Assembly (NCBI RefSeq): GCF_011044975.1
Contig: NZ_JAAKZV010000050.1
Coordinates: forward strand, 1-39,664
Source of the DNA: Streptomyces coryli
Lineage (GTDB): Bacteria > Actinomycetota > Actinomycetes > Streptomycetales > Streptomycetaceae
Reading direction: 5' to 3'
DNA: 39,664 nucleotides
How positions within the stretch are numbered: the first letter of the stretch is position 1; the number at the start of each line of letters is the position of its first letter. Shown here piece after piece: positions 26,829-34,669 of this stretch. Below the pieces are notes generated by a model that saw only the letters and a list, made by a program, of their open reading frames with translations, had not been told where the DNA came from and ran no database searches. Both the position numbers and the translations under genes were made by a program.

Positions 26829-26964
26829 CGTGATACACCGACCCGGCGCCGCCGGCTCTTGACCTTTCACATAACATGCGGGTCGCAGTAAACGGTTGCT
26901 TCGCTCTCCCGGCAGCTACGGGGTGCGTAAACCGGAGTCTGACACCAACGAGGGGAATCAGTAC

Positions 26965-27930
26965 GTGTCGCCCGCTTCCGCCCCGCCTCCGTGGCAGCCG
27001 GGGCCCCCGCCGTATTCACCCGCCGCCGGGGCCCAGCCCCAGCAGGGCGGGTACTATCCGCCGCCGCAACCCGGTGTGGGCTATCAGCAGGCGCCGGCCC
27101 CACCGGGCTATGTGCCGCAGCAGGGCGGCGGATTCCCGCAGCAGGGCGGCGGGTTCCCCCCGCCGCCGCCCCCCGGCGGCGGCCGCGCCCCCGGGCGGAA
27201 GGCGCGAATATGGGGCGTCGTCCTGATCGTGCTGGGCGTGTTCCCGATACTCGGCGCGCTGGCGGTGATCGCGGCGGCCGTCAACAACGCGCAGCGCACC
27301 GAGACCAACCCGGAGTTCGCCGCCAAGGCCTGGCACAACCTCAGGTCGGACAAGATCTTCCCGGCGCACCTCAAGGACACCTCCATCATCCAGGCCAACA
27401 CCGGCTGGACCCGGCAGGGCATCCTCCGCAAGGGCTTCTCCTGCGACGAGAACCTGGGCGGCCCGTTCAAGAAGCAGGCCGAATCGGCCGGTTGCAAGCA
27501 GGTCCTGGCGGCCACGTACACCGACGACACCGGCAAGTACGCCGCCACGGTGGCGCTCGTCGTCACCCGCTCGAACAAGGCCTCCCAGTCGCTGGCCGCC
27601 GAGTTCGACGAAGCCGTCAACGCGCGCCGGACCACTGACCCGGTGAAGCCCCCCATCAGGCCGATCGCCGTGCCGAATACCCCGGCCGCGCAGTGGCGGG
27701 CCTTCGGCGGCGCCGTCACCGCGATCACCACGGTCGACGAGAACGCCCCCTATGCCGTGGCCGTCACCGCCGGGCATACGGACCTCAAGCGCAAGTTCGG
27801 CTATCTGCCCGGCACTTGGGCGGATCAGGGGCCGGACGAGGTGCGGCTCTTCCCGAAGATGGCCGACGAGCTCGCGAGCATCTTCAGCCGCACGTTCCCG
27901 CGGGTCATGGAAGGCGAGGAGACAAAGTGA
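26965..27930 (+). CDS. Proline-rich N-terminus single-pass membrane protein, partner of mycosin-like protease
   Basis: 321 residues from the GTG at 26965 (GAGGGGA upstream). Residues 1-75 are a Pro/Gln/Gly/Tyr-rich cytoplasmic-type tail with GGGFPQQ repeated. One membrane helix follows the basic GRKARIWGVVLIVLGVFPIL (about 80-105). The exported part holds two Cys (SCDENLGG, AGCKQVLAA) that could form a disulfide, and no enzyme motif. It overlaps the protease gene by 4 bp (GTGA), so the two are coupled. Similar Pro-rich-tail proteins sit near type VII secretion genes in actinomycetes, but I see no ESX component here. Possibly a protease partner or substrate. Confidence 0.85.
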   Translation: MSPASAPPPWQPGPPPYSPAAGAQPQQGGYYPPPQPGVGYQQAPAPPGYVPQQGGGFPQQGGGFPPPPPPGGGRAPGRKARIWGVVLIVLGVFPILGALAVIAAAVNNAQRTETNPEFAAKAWHNLRSDKIFPAHLKDTSIIQANTGWTRQGILRKGFSCDENLGGPFKKQAESAGCKQVLAATYTDDTGKYAATVALVVTRSNKASQSLAAEFDEAVNARRTTDPVKPPIRPIAVPNTPAAQWRAFGGAVTAITTVDENAPYAVAVTAGHTDLKRKFGYLPGTWADQGPDEVRLFPKMADELASIFSRTFPRVMEGEETK

Positions 27931-29162
27931 GGCGCCTGAACAAGACGGCCCTCGCGGCCCTGGCGGGCGGCCTCGCGGCCGCGCTGGTCGGCACCGCCCC
28001 GGGCACCGCCGTCGCGGCCACGCCCGGCTGGGAGCGGCAGGCGATGTCGCTGCCGGCGGCGCACGCCGTGAGCAAGGGCGACGGCATGACGGTGGCCGTC
28101 ATCGACTCCGGCATCGTCACCGACCAGCCGGTGCTCGCGGGCCGCGCCAAGAACGGCCCGGACTTCCTTAATGAGGACGACCAGAAGGAGTCCTGGTACG
28201 GCGGGCACGGCACGTCCATGGCGTCGAGCGTGCTGGACGTCGCGCCGAACGCGAAGGTCCTCGGACTGCGGGCCATCCGCGACCGCGAGGACCCCGATTA
28301 CAAGACCTGGAACGAGGCCATGCAGGAGGGCCCGGGGAGCAACGACGGCCCCGTGGACGCGCTGCGGGACGCGATTCTCTACGCGGTGAAGCACGACGCC
28401 GACGTCATCTCGATGTCGCTCGGCGACGCCAGCTGGACGGCGCGCTACGACGGGGGCGAGGCCAACGCGATCCAGTACGCGCTCTCCAAGGGCGTGACCG
28501 TGGTCGCCTCCGCCGGGAACAGCGGCGACCTGAGCCGGATCGACGAGACCGGCAACGGCGACGACGAGAACAACATCGGCTATCCGGCCGGCTACCCGGG
28601 CGTGCTCACGGTGGCGGCCACCCAGCCGGGCGGCTCCCGCGCCTCCTTCTCCTCGGTCCACAACTACGTGGACGTCGCGGCGCCCGGCGTGGACATCTAC
28701 GGCGCCGACAACCGCGGCAAGGGCCGTAAGTCCGGCGACGGCACCTCGCCCGCCGCCGCGCTGACCGCGGGCACCGCGGCGCTGGTGCAGGCGAAGTACC
28801 CGAAGCTGTCACCGGCCCAGGTGGTCCAGGTGCTGCAGAAGTCGGCCTCGCATCCTGGCTCGTATTCGCCGCTCACCGGCTACGGCCAGATCAACGCCGC
28901 GGCGGCGCTGCGGACCGCGGCGAAGGTCAAGGGCATCGGGTCGATGCCGGTGGGCACCATCGGCGCCGGGAAGTACTTCGGCCCTGGGGACGACGGCACG
29001 ACCCCGCGCGTGAAGGCCAGCATCGACAACGAATACCTGACGATGGCGGCGGTGTTCGGCGTACCCGGGCTGCTGGCGGTCATCGGCGGAATCCTGCTGT
29101 CGATCCGGGGCCGAAAGGCCCGCAAGGCCGCGGTCGCCCCCGCGTATCCGACGGCGTACTGA
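27927..29162 (+). CDS. Membrane-anchored S8 subtilase, mycosin-like
   Basis: 411 residues from the GTG at 27927, which overlaps the upstream gene by 4 bp. A signal peptide (RRLNKTALAALAGGLAAALV, cut after AVA) is followed by a subtilase domain: Asp in VAVIDSG, His in GGHGTSMAS, oxyanion Asn in VVASAGNSG, and Ser in GDGTSPAAALTAG. In the Ser motif the usual GTSMAxP reads GTSPAAA. The C-terminus carries one membrane helix (FGVPGLLAVIGGILLSIRG) and a basic tail, the MycP layout of type VII secretion. No eccB/C/D or WXG100 gene lies in the window, so it may work alone, or with its coupled partner. Confidence 0.92.
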   Translation: MRRLNKTALAALAGGLAAALVGTAPGTAVAATPGWERQAMSLPAAHAVSKGDGMTVAVIDSGIVTDQPVLAGRAKNGPDFLNEDDQKESWYGGHGTSMASSVLDVAPNAKVLGLRAIRDREDPDYKTWNEAMQEGPGSNDGPVDALRDAILYAVKHDADVISMSLGDASWTARYDGGEANAIQYALSKGVTVVASAGNSGDLSRIDETGNGDDENNIGYPAGYPGVLTVAATQPGGSRASFSSVHNYVDVAAPGVDIYGADNRGKGRKSGDGTSPAAALTAGTAALVQAKYPKLSPAQVVQVLQKSASHPGSYSPLTGYGQINAAAALRTAAKVKGIGSMPVGTIGAGKYFGPGDDGTTPRVKASIDNEYLTMAAVFGVPGLLAVIGGILLSIRGRKARKAAVAPAYPTAY

Positions 29163-29182
29163 CGCTCGCTGTCAGACCCGTG

Positions 29183-29199
29183 TGTCACTCTGTGTGACA
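29183..29199. promoter_or_regulatory. Small palindrome upstream of candidate ORF
   Basis: TGTCAC-TCTGT-GTGACA, a 6-bp inverted repeat with a 5-bp centre, ending on the A of the ATG at 29199. It may be an operator or coincidence. Confidence 0.3.
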
Positions 29200-29426
29200 T
29201 GAACGGGAATGGCGATACGGAGAGTTACGGCGGTGTCTACGGCCGCATCGCCGCTGCGACGGAGCGGCGGGCGATGCGGCGGCGACAGCGGGAGGAGTTC
29301 GCTCTGGCGCGGCGCTATGGCCTGCGGGCCCGGCAGGCGGCGCGGTTGCGGCAGGCCGGGCGGCGGAGGGGGCCGCCGGCGCGGCCGTCGCCGCCAGGTG
29401 TCAGTGAGCGGCGCCGAGTTCGATGA
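29199..29426 (+). CDS. Possible small basic protein
   Basis: 75 codons, MNGNGDTESYGGVYGRIAAA followed by an Arg-rich helix (ERRAMRRRQREEF). No Shine-Dalgarno sequence is visible, and the last 26 bp overlap the convergent SMR gene. The first half looks protein-like, while the Arg/Pro-rich end could be a chance open frame. Doubtful. Confidence 0.3.
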   Translation: MNGNGDTESYGGVYGRIAAATERRAMRRRQREEFALARRYGLRARQAARLRQAGRRRGPPARPSPPGVSERRRVR

Positions 29427-29724
29427 GGAGGACGCCGGTGGCGATCAGGGCGATGCCGAGGCCCATGACCTTGGTGAGGGGTTCGCGGAAGAGGATGCGG
29501 GAGGAGATGGCGGCCAGGGCGACGCCGGTTGCGGCCCAGATGCCGTAGGCGACGCCGAGGGCCATGCCGCCGTCCAGGGCGAGGGTGAGAAAGGCGAAGG
29601 CGGCCAGGAAGCCGGTGACCACGGCGAGGAACCACTTCCTGCTGCCGCCCCGGGAGGCCATCCGCAGCGAGAGGGAGGCGGTGGTCTCGGTCAGGATCGC
29701 GCCGGTGAGGAAGAGCCAGGTCAT
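29401..29724 (-). CDS. SMR family multidrug/guanidinium exporter subunit
   Basis: 107 residues, four membrane helices. The essential Glu lies in GAILTETTASLSL (helix 1), and GVAYGIWAATGVAL is the conserved helix 3 motif with the Trp of EmrE-type proteins. SMR proteins exchange protons for small cations. The ATG overlaps the stop of the preceding SMR gene (ATGA), so the two subunits probably form a heterodimer like EbrAB or YkkCD. Third gene of the TetR operon. Confidence 0.95.
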   Translation of the reverse strand: MTWLFLTGAILTETTASLSLRMASRGGSRKWFLAVVTGFLAAFAFLTLALDGGMALGVAYGIWAATGVALAAISSRILFREPLTKVMGLGIALIATGVLLIELGAAH

Positions 29725-30128
29725 GCCTGCGCTCCTTCCGTACGGGATGGGCCGCCTGCTCGGGATGCGCCGCCGGCTCGGGATGCCTCGCGGGCCTGGC
29801 GGGCGTGTGCGGCCTGGGAGCCGAGTTCCACGCACATCACGCCCGCGATGACCAGGCCGATACCCACGCCCATCAGGGCAGTCAGCGGGTCGCCGAAGAT
29901 GACCTTCGCCATGAGTGCGGTGAGGGCGACGCCGCAGGCGGCCCAGATGCCGTAGGCGACGCCCAGTCCCATCCCGGCGCGCAGCACCAGGGACAGGGCG
30001 GTGAACGCGCCGACGTAGCCGACGACGACAAGGAGGTACCAGGCCGGGGCGTCCAGGGCCGCGCGCAGCGCGAGCGTGGCGGTGACCTCGAGCAGGATCG
30101 CCGCGGCGAGCAGCAGCCATTGCCTCAT
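29721..30128 (-). CDS. SMR family exporter subunit with extended C-terminus
   Basis: 135 residues. Helix 1 holds the essential Glu (AAAILLEVTATLAL) and helix 3 GVAYGIWAACGVAL. After the fourth helix there is a hydrophilic extension of about 28 residues (ASRAGGASRAGGPSR) encoded by an 18-bp tandem repeat, unusual for a family normally near 105-110 residues. ATGA overlaps join it to the TetR gene upstream and to the second SMR gene downstream. Confidence 0.95.
   Translation of the reverse strand: MRQWLLLAAAILLEVTATLALRAALDAPAWYLLVVVGYVGAFTALSLVLRAGMGLGVAYGIWAACGVALTALMAKVIFGDPLTALMGVGIGLVIAGVMCVELGSQAAHARQAREASRAGGASRAGGPSRTEGAQA
29743..29796. repeat. Three 18-bp imperfect tandem repeats
   Basis: Units at 29743-29760, 29761-29778 and 29779-29796 each begin CGGGATG. 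They encode the Ser-Arg-Ala-Gly-Gly repeats in the tail of the first SMR subunit on the opposite strand. Confidence 0.7.
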
Positions 30129-30673
30129 GACACGGTCTCGTCCTCGAGGAGTTCGTCCGCGACGGCAAGGAGTAGGTCGCGGTCGCGGTCCGGGACGGGG
30201 AAGACGCCGGTGGCGACGGCGGTCCAGTAGCCGTCGGCGAGCAGGCGGGCGGCGGTCAGCCGGCCGTGGACCGACGCCGGCAGGTCGTCGGGCAGGTCGA
30301 GCCAGGGGCCGAGACGCCGGGTCCAGCCCTCGGTGAGGGCGTCGCGGTACAGCGCGTCGCAGCAGATCGCGTAGTCGGCGCGGTCGAACTGCTCGGTCAG
30401 GGCGACCTGGACGTAGGCGCGGATCCGCTGCTGCGGAGTCGCCGTCTCGACGGGCTGCCCGAGACGCTCCTGCAGGAGGGTCACCCATCGCCCGGCGGCG
30501 TGGTCGACGACCGCGAGCATCAGGGCTTCCTTGGTCGGAAAGTGATACATCAGCCCCGGCTTGGTCACCCCGACCTGCTTGGCCGCGGCATCCAGCGTGA
30601 TCGTCCCGCCCCCCTCGGCCCGGAGCAGCTCCAGCGCCCCGTCCAGAATCCGAATCTTTGCGTTGCTTGCCAT
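30125..30673 (-). CDS. TetR family repressor of the SMR operon
   Basis: 182 residues. The N-terminal HTH reads LDAAAKQVGVTKPGLMYHFP within residues 1-50, the TetR pattern. The C-terminal ligand domain is typical, with two adjacent Cys (YAICCDALY) that might sense thiol or metal stress. It heads a three-gene operon (TetR, SMR, SMR) with 4-nt overlaps. A near-perfect palindrome lies 8 bp before its ATG, so it most likely represses its own operon and is released by a cationic compound. Confidence 0.93.
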   Translation of the reverse strand: MASNAKIRILDGALELLRAEGGGTITLDAAAKQVGVTKPGLMYHFPTKEALMLAVVDHAAGRWVTLLQERLGQPVETATPQQRIRAYVQVALTEQFDRADYAICCDALYRDALTEGWTRRLGPWLDLPDDLPASVHGRLTAARLLADGYWTAVATGVFPVPDRDRDLLLAVADELLEDETVS

Positions 30674-30680
30674 GCCGCCA

Positions 30681-30702
30681 CTTTACCATCCGGAAGGTAA
30701 AG
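30681..30702. promoter_or_regulatory. TetR operator palindrome
   Basis: CTTTACC and GGTAAAG arms flank a CCGG centre; only one base pair in the symmetric 22-bp site mismatches. On the minus strand it contains TAAAGT, a possible -10, so a bound repressor would block the TetR-SMR promoter. Confidence 0.75.
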
Positions 30703-30874
30703 TACTGCGAATGTCGTCGCTGTCGCTGCCGTGGGCGGTGCGCATATGAATGCGCCAAGTCCCGTCGTCTGCCTGCCATTTCGCAGACGTTTTCCATGTT
30801 GATCCGTTAGGTTCTCTGCCACATCGGTCACTGGTGCGCCCATTCGGGCGTGTGTGCAGTCCATGGGAGCGTCT

Positions 30875-33034
30875 GTGCCTGAGGTCGTGGGGTTGGAGAG
30901 TCTGCTGAGCAAGGAGGGCTTTTTTGCCCGCCTGTTCGGGCGGGCTTCCGATGGCTCCCGACAGGATCCGCTGTACGGGCCCGATCTGCCCGTGGTGCTG
31001 CTCACCGGCGGGCCCGGCATGGGCAAGGAGCGGGTGCTGCGCGAGGTCCGGGACCGGTTCGCGAAGAAGCTGCCGGTGATCTACGTGGACTGCCGCCGGC
31101 CCCAGTACGCGACGCAGGCCGAGCTGGAGCCCGGCGCCCGCTCGGCGCCGACGGAGATCCTGTTCGACATCGCGCAGCGGCTGAGTACGTGGGACGGTAC
31201 GGGGGGTTCGTTCACCTTCCCCCGGCTGTTCGCCGGCCTCGCGGTGCTCGCGCCCGGCGTCCAGGCGGGCAGCGCCGCGGCGGTCGCCACCGAGGTCGAG
31301 CGATACGAGCGGATCGCCCCGCAGCGCGGCCGGCTCGGCCTGGCCAGGGGCGGCTTCTGGAGCACCGTCACCAAAGGCACCCTCAGCGGGCTGCTGACGA
31401 CGGCCGCCACCGGCACCCTCGGCCCGATCCCGGGCGTCTTCGTCAACGCCCTCGCGAACGCGGTCCTCGCGCGCCCGGCGTCCGGCAGCGGCAAGAAGGC
31501 GCTGCAGCGGAGTTACGGCGCCTATCGCGGCGCGGGCGGTCAGCCCGAGCACGGGCTGACGAACCTCGCCACCGACTTCCGCTCCGGCGGGGACGGGCGG
31601 CGGCTGGCGGAGGACTTCCTCTTCCGCGTACTGCGCGAGGATCTGGAGGCGGATTACGCGTCGCCCACCGGCGTCATGTCCCGGGTCGGCCGCCCGGTGC
31701 TGCTCTTCGACCACGCCGACTCACCGCTCGGGCAGGGCCTGCTCCGCGCCGTACTGGCCGAGCGCCGGGACGGGCAGCGCGACCGCGTGGTCGTCGTCGG
31801 GACGGCACGCCGGCCGGACGGCGGAGCCTTCCTGCACCGCGGGCAGTTGCTGGACGAGACGACCCCGCCGGCGGCGTTCCGGCCCGGCGACGGCTTTCCG
31901 TCCACCTGGACCCGGCCCGCCGACGGCGCGGCCGCGGGAGCCACCCAGGCACCGCTCGCCGACGGGGTGCTGCTGCTGCGGATGCCGTTTCTCACCAACG
32001 TCCAGATCAGCGACGAGATCGCCCGCTGGCAGACGGGCGCGCCCCCGATGGGCGGTGCCCACGCGCTGCTGATCGAGTCCGCCGTGACCCGGCTGAGCAA
32101 TGGCCGGCCGCACACCGTGCGCCGACTGGCCGCCGCGTCCTCCGAGTTCCGGATGCCGGACGACGCCAACCACCGCGATCTCCTGGACGCCCCACTGCGC
32201 GACGACGTCGCGCCCGCGCGACCGGTGGCGGAGATGCTGGTCCAGGAGCTGATCGAGGACCAGCTGCCGACGGAGCTGCCGCCCGTGCACCACTCGCAGT
32301 GGCTGGATCTGCTCACCCACCTGTCCATCACCCACGACGAAGAGTGCGCCGACGTCGTGCTCCGCCACCACCAGCAGGGCCACCTGCACCAGCTGCGGGC
32401 CCATCAGGTGGCGCGCCTGCTCGCCGACGCCGGATGGCCGCGCTGCGAGCGGCACTTCATCGGTGACTTCGGCCTGCGCCAGTTGCTGCTGCACCGGTTG
32501 TACGGGCTGCTGCCCGACGGCGCCGCCTGGTACGCCGACCATCAGCTGCTGCGGGACCACTACCCGGCGGCCCCGGCGCAGAACGGGTCCCCGCCGCCCG
32601 GCGGGGCGTTCCGGTCGGCGACCGCGCATCACATGAACCACCACCTGGTGTCCGGCGGCGTACCGGACGTCATCGGCCATCTGGTGAGCGCGCTGCCCGG
32701 GCGGCCCCAGGAGTGGTGCGCGGAGCTGCTCGAGATCGCCCAGGCGCCGTATCCCCCGGGAGCCGACGCCCGGCTGCAGCGGGCCCTCGGCAGGGTCCCG
32801 GTCCCCGGGGAGCCGCTGCAGCGCACCGTCGACCAGCTGCTGCACACCGTGTGGCTCTGCCAGGAGCGGACCCGGCCGATCGCGGCGACGCTGGACGGCG
32901 CACTGGGGATGCATCTGGCGGTGCTCGGGGGCATGGAGTTCGACGGCGCCGGACTCATCGGTCCGGCAACGGCCGCTTGGCCGGGCAAGGCATCGGCCGA
33001 CCAGCCGCTGCTGCCCTGTACCTGCGTGAAGTAG
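30875..33034 (+). CDS. P-loop NTPase-like protein with atypical Walker A, partner of binding-fold protein
   Basis: 719 residues from the GTG at 30875 (GGGAG 5 nt upstream); a GTG at 30854 is also in frame. The Walker A is GGPGMGKE at 45-52, in which Glu replaces the Ser/Thr that normally holds Mg2+. A Walker B-like RPVLLFDHAD lies near 280, with a RVVVVGTAR strand soon after. Between them is a Gly/Ala-rich, partly hydrophobic region (GTLSGLLTTAATGTLGPIPG, about 170-195) that could touch membrane. The C-terminal half is helical and His-rich. I do not recognise a named family. It is 23 bp upstream of a membrane-anchored binding-fold gene, and the two are surely one operon. It may be a cytoplasmic signalling NTPase that has lost or altered catalysis. 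Confidence 0.85.
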   Translation: MPEVVGLESLLSKEGFFARLFGRASDGSRQDPLYGPDLPVVLLTGGPGMGKERVLREVRDRFAKKLPVIYVDCRRPQYATQAELEPGARSAPTEILFDIAQRLSTWDGTGGSFTFPRLFAGLAVLAPGVQAGSAAAVATEVERYERIAPQRGRLGLARGGFWSTVTKGTLSGLLTTAATGTLGPIPGVFVNALANAVLARPASGSGKKALQRSYGAYRGAGGQPEHGLTNLATDFRSGGDGRRLAEDFLFRVLREDLEADYASPTGVMSRVGRPVLLFDHADSPLGQGLLRAVLAERRDGQRDRVVVVGTARRPDGGAFLHRGQLLDETTPPAAFRPGDGFPSTWTRPADGAAAGATQAPLADGVLLLRMPFLTNVQISDEIARWQTGAPPMGGAHALLIESAVTRLSNGRPHTVRRLAAASSEFRMPDDANHRDLLDAPLRDDVAPARPVAEMLVQELIEDQLPTELPPVHHSQWLDLLTHLSITHDEECADVVLRHHQQGHLHQLRAHQVARLLADAGWPRCERHFIGDFGLRQLLLHRLYGLLPDGAAWYADHQLLRDHYPAAPAQNGSPPPGGAFRSATAHHMNHHLVSGGVPDVIGHLVSALPGRPQEWCAELLEIAQAPYPPGADARLQRALGRVPVPGEPLQRTVDQLLHTVWLCQERTRPIAATLDGALGMHLAVLGGMEFDGAGLIGPATAAWPGKASADQPLLPCTCVK

Positions 33035-33057
33035 ATCGTTCTGAGGAGACAACGGGG

Positions 33058-34641
33058 ATGCCCAGGTGGTTGCAGCTACTCATCGCGGTGCTCACCGCGG
33101 CCGCGATCGGCCTCGCCGTCTGGGGCGGCATCTCGCTCTACCAGGCGGGGAAGGAGCCCGACACCTGCACCGACGGCATCGAGAAGATCGACGGCGAGTG
33201 CATCGGCGTCAACGCCGACGGCTATGACTTCGAGACCGCCGAGATCAGCGACGTGGCCAAGGCGATCGCCGCCGAGAACAAGCGGATCGAGAAGCAGCCG
33301 CACGTCACCGTGGCGATGATGCTGCCGCTGCAGTCCGACAAGCCGTCCGTACGCCGGCAGATACGCAGCGACCTGCAGGGCGCGTACCTGGGGCAGCGGC
33401 GGGCCAACGAGGGCGAGGGCGAGCCGCCGAAGATCCGCCTCGCGCTCGCCAACCCCGGGCGGGATTACGGGCGGCAGAAGGACGTCGTGGACACCCTTCT
33501 GGAGTGGGCCGACTCGAAGCAGCACAAACTGCGCGCCGTGACCGGCTTCAACCTCAGCCTCGACACGACGGAGGCGGCCGTCAAGCGGCTGACGAAGCAC
33601 CGCGTTCCGGTGCTCGCCTCCCGGATCAGCGGCGACAGGATCTCCAACAAGGAGACCACGAACGGCACGGACAAGCTGAAATTCCCCGGCCTCGCCCGGA
33701 TCATCCCCACCAACGGTGACGCGGCCAAGGCGCTGGCCGACTACAACGGCGAACGGGGCCTGCGGAACCAGAAGACCGTGCTGGTCTACGACTCCCGCGA
33801 GGACAGCTATGTCCAGTCGCTGGCGGACGCTTTCACCAGCATCAAGGAGAAGGGCCCCGCCGGTCAGGCCGCGATCCCCTTCGAGTCCCCGGCCATCGAC
33901 GAGGCCGGCACGACCGGGAATCAGTTCGCCTCCATCGCCCACAACATCTGCGGATCGAGCGCCGATACCGTCTATTTCGCGGGCCGCACCCTGCACCTGC
34001 GGATCTTCGCGCTCAAGCTCGCCGCGATGCAGTGCGAGAAGCGGCACTACACCATCATCAGCGGCTCCGACGCCGCCTCGCTGCGGCAGAACATGTCGGA
34101 GGACGACTGGGGGGACCTGCGCGGTGCGGGCGGCAAGCCGAAGGTGACGGTGCAGTACGCGGCGCCGGCGCATCCGGGGGCGTGGAAGGCCGAGTTGGCC
34201 GAGCGCACGGACAAGCCGCAATACCTCAAGGAGCCCGACGAGGCCCTGGGTCGCCTCGAAGACGAGATCGACGCCGTCCACGACGAGAACATCAACCTCG
34301 GCTCCGTACCGGACCTGAAGGACTCCCGCACGATGCTCGTATACGACGGTCTCATCACCATCGGTACGGCGCTGCACCAGGCGCAGCAGGGGGGCACCGA
34401 GGACCTGCCGAGCCGGCGCGACGTCGGCGCGCAGTGGGCACTGCTGAATTCCCAGTCGCGGGTGCAGGGCTCCAGCGGCCTCATCTGCCTGACCAGCAGC
34501 GGGAATCCGTACGACAAGCCGGCCGCCATAGTCGAGCTCGATCCGGGCACGGAAGGCAAGGGCGAGCTGAAGTTCGTGGGGCTGGGGTGGCCGACCGGCA
34601 GACCGCAGCTGCCGAACTGCGTGATCCCCAGCAGCTCCTGA
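33058..34641 (+). CDS. Membrane-anchored periplasmic-binding-fold (type 1 PBP) protein
   Basis: 527 residues. One N-terminal membrane helix (LQLLIAVLTAAAIGLAVWGG, about 4-27) without a lipobox, then two close Cys (DTCTDGIEKIDGECIG) and a two-lobed type 1 periplasmic-binding fold resembling branched-chain amino-acid receptors (HVTVAMMLPL, GDAAKALADYNGERG, KTVLVYDSREDSYVQSLADA, DTVYFAG, YTIISGSDAASL). No permease or ABC ATPase is adjacent, so a sensor role is more likely than transport. The ATG has GAGGAG about ten bases upstream. It directly follows the NTPase-like gene and precedes the AfsR-like gene by 28 bp. Confidence 0.88.
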   Translation: MPRWLQLLIAVLTAAAIGLAVWGGISLYQAGKEPDTCTDGIEKIDGECIGVNADGYDFETAEISDVAKAIAAENKRIEKQPHVTVAMMLPLQSDKPSVRRQIRSDLQGAYLGQRRANEGEGEPPKIRLALANPGRDYGRQKDVVDTLLEWADSKQHKLRAVTGFNLSLDTTEAAVKRLTKHRVPVLASRISGDRISNKETTNGTDKLKFPGLARIIPTNGDAAKALADYNGERGLRNQKTVLVYDSREDSYVQSLADAFTSIKEKGPAGQAAIPFESPAIDEAGTTGNQFASIAHNICGSSADTVYFAGRTLHLRIFALKLAAMQCEKRHYTIISGSDAASLRQNMSEDDWGDLRGAGGKPKVTVQYAAPAHPGAWKAELAERTDKPQYLKEPDEALGRLEDEIDAVHDENINLGSVPDLKDSRTMLVYDGLITIGTALHQAQQGGTEDLPSRRDVGAQWALLNSQSRVQGSSGLICLTSSGNPYDKPAAIVELDPGTEGKGELKFVGLGWPTGRPQLPNCVIPSSS

Positions 34642-34657
34642 AGCCGAGCAAACTGGC

Positions 34658-34663
34658 TACTCT
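34658..34663 (+). promoter_or_regulatory. -10 box implying leaderless AfsR-like transcript
   Basis: TACTCT ends 6 nt before the GTG at 34670 and no Shine-Dalgarno sequence is present. This would let the regulator be expressed apart from the upstream pair. Confidence 0.4.
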
Positions 34664-34669
34664 GCATCC

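Noticed and set aside
26965-29162. A type VII secretion locus
   Set aside because: Only a mycosin-like protease and a membrane protein are present; no EccC, EccD or WXG100 gene is seen.
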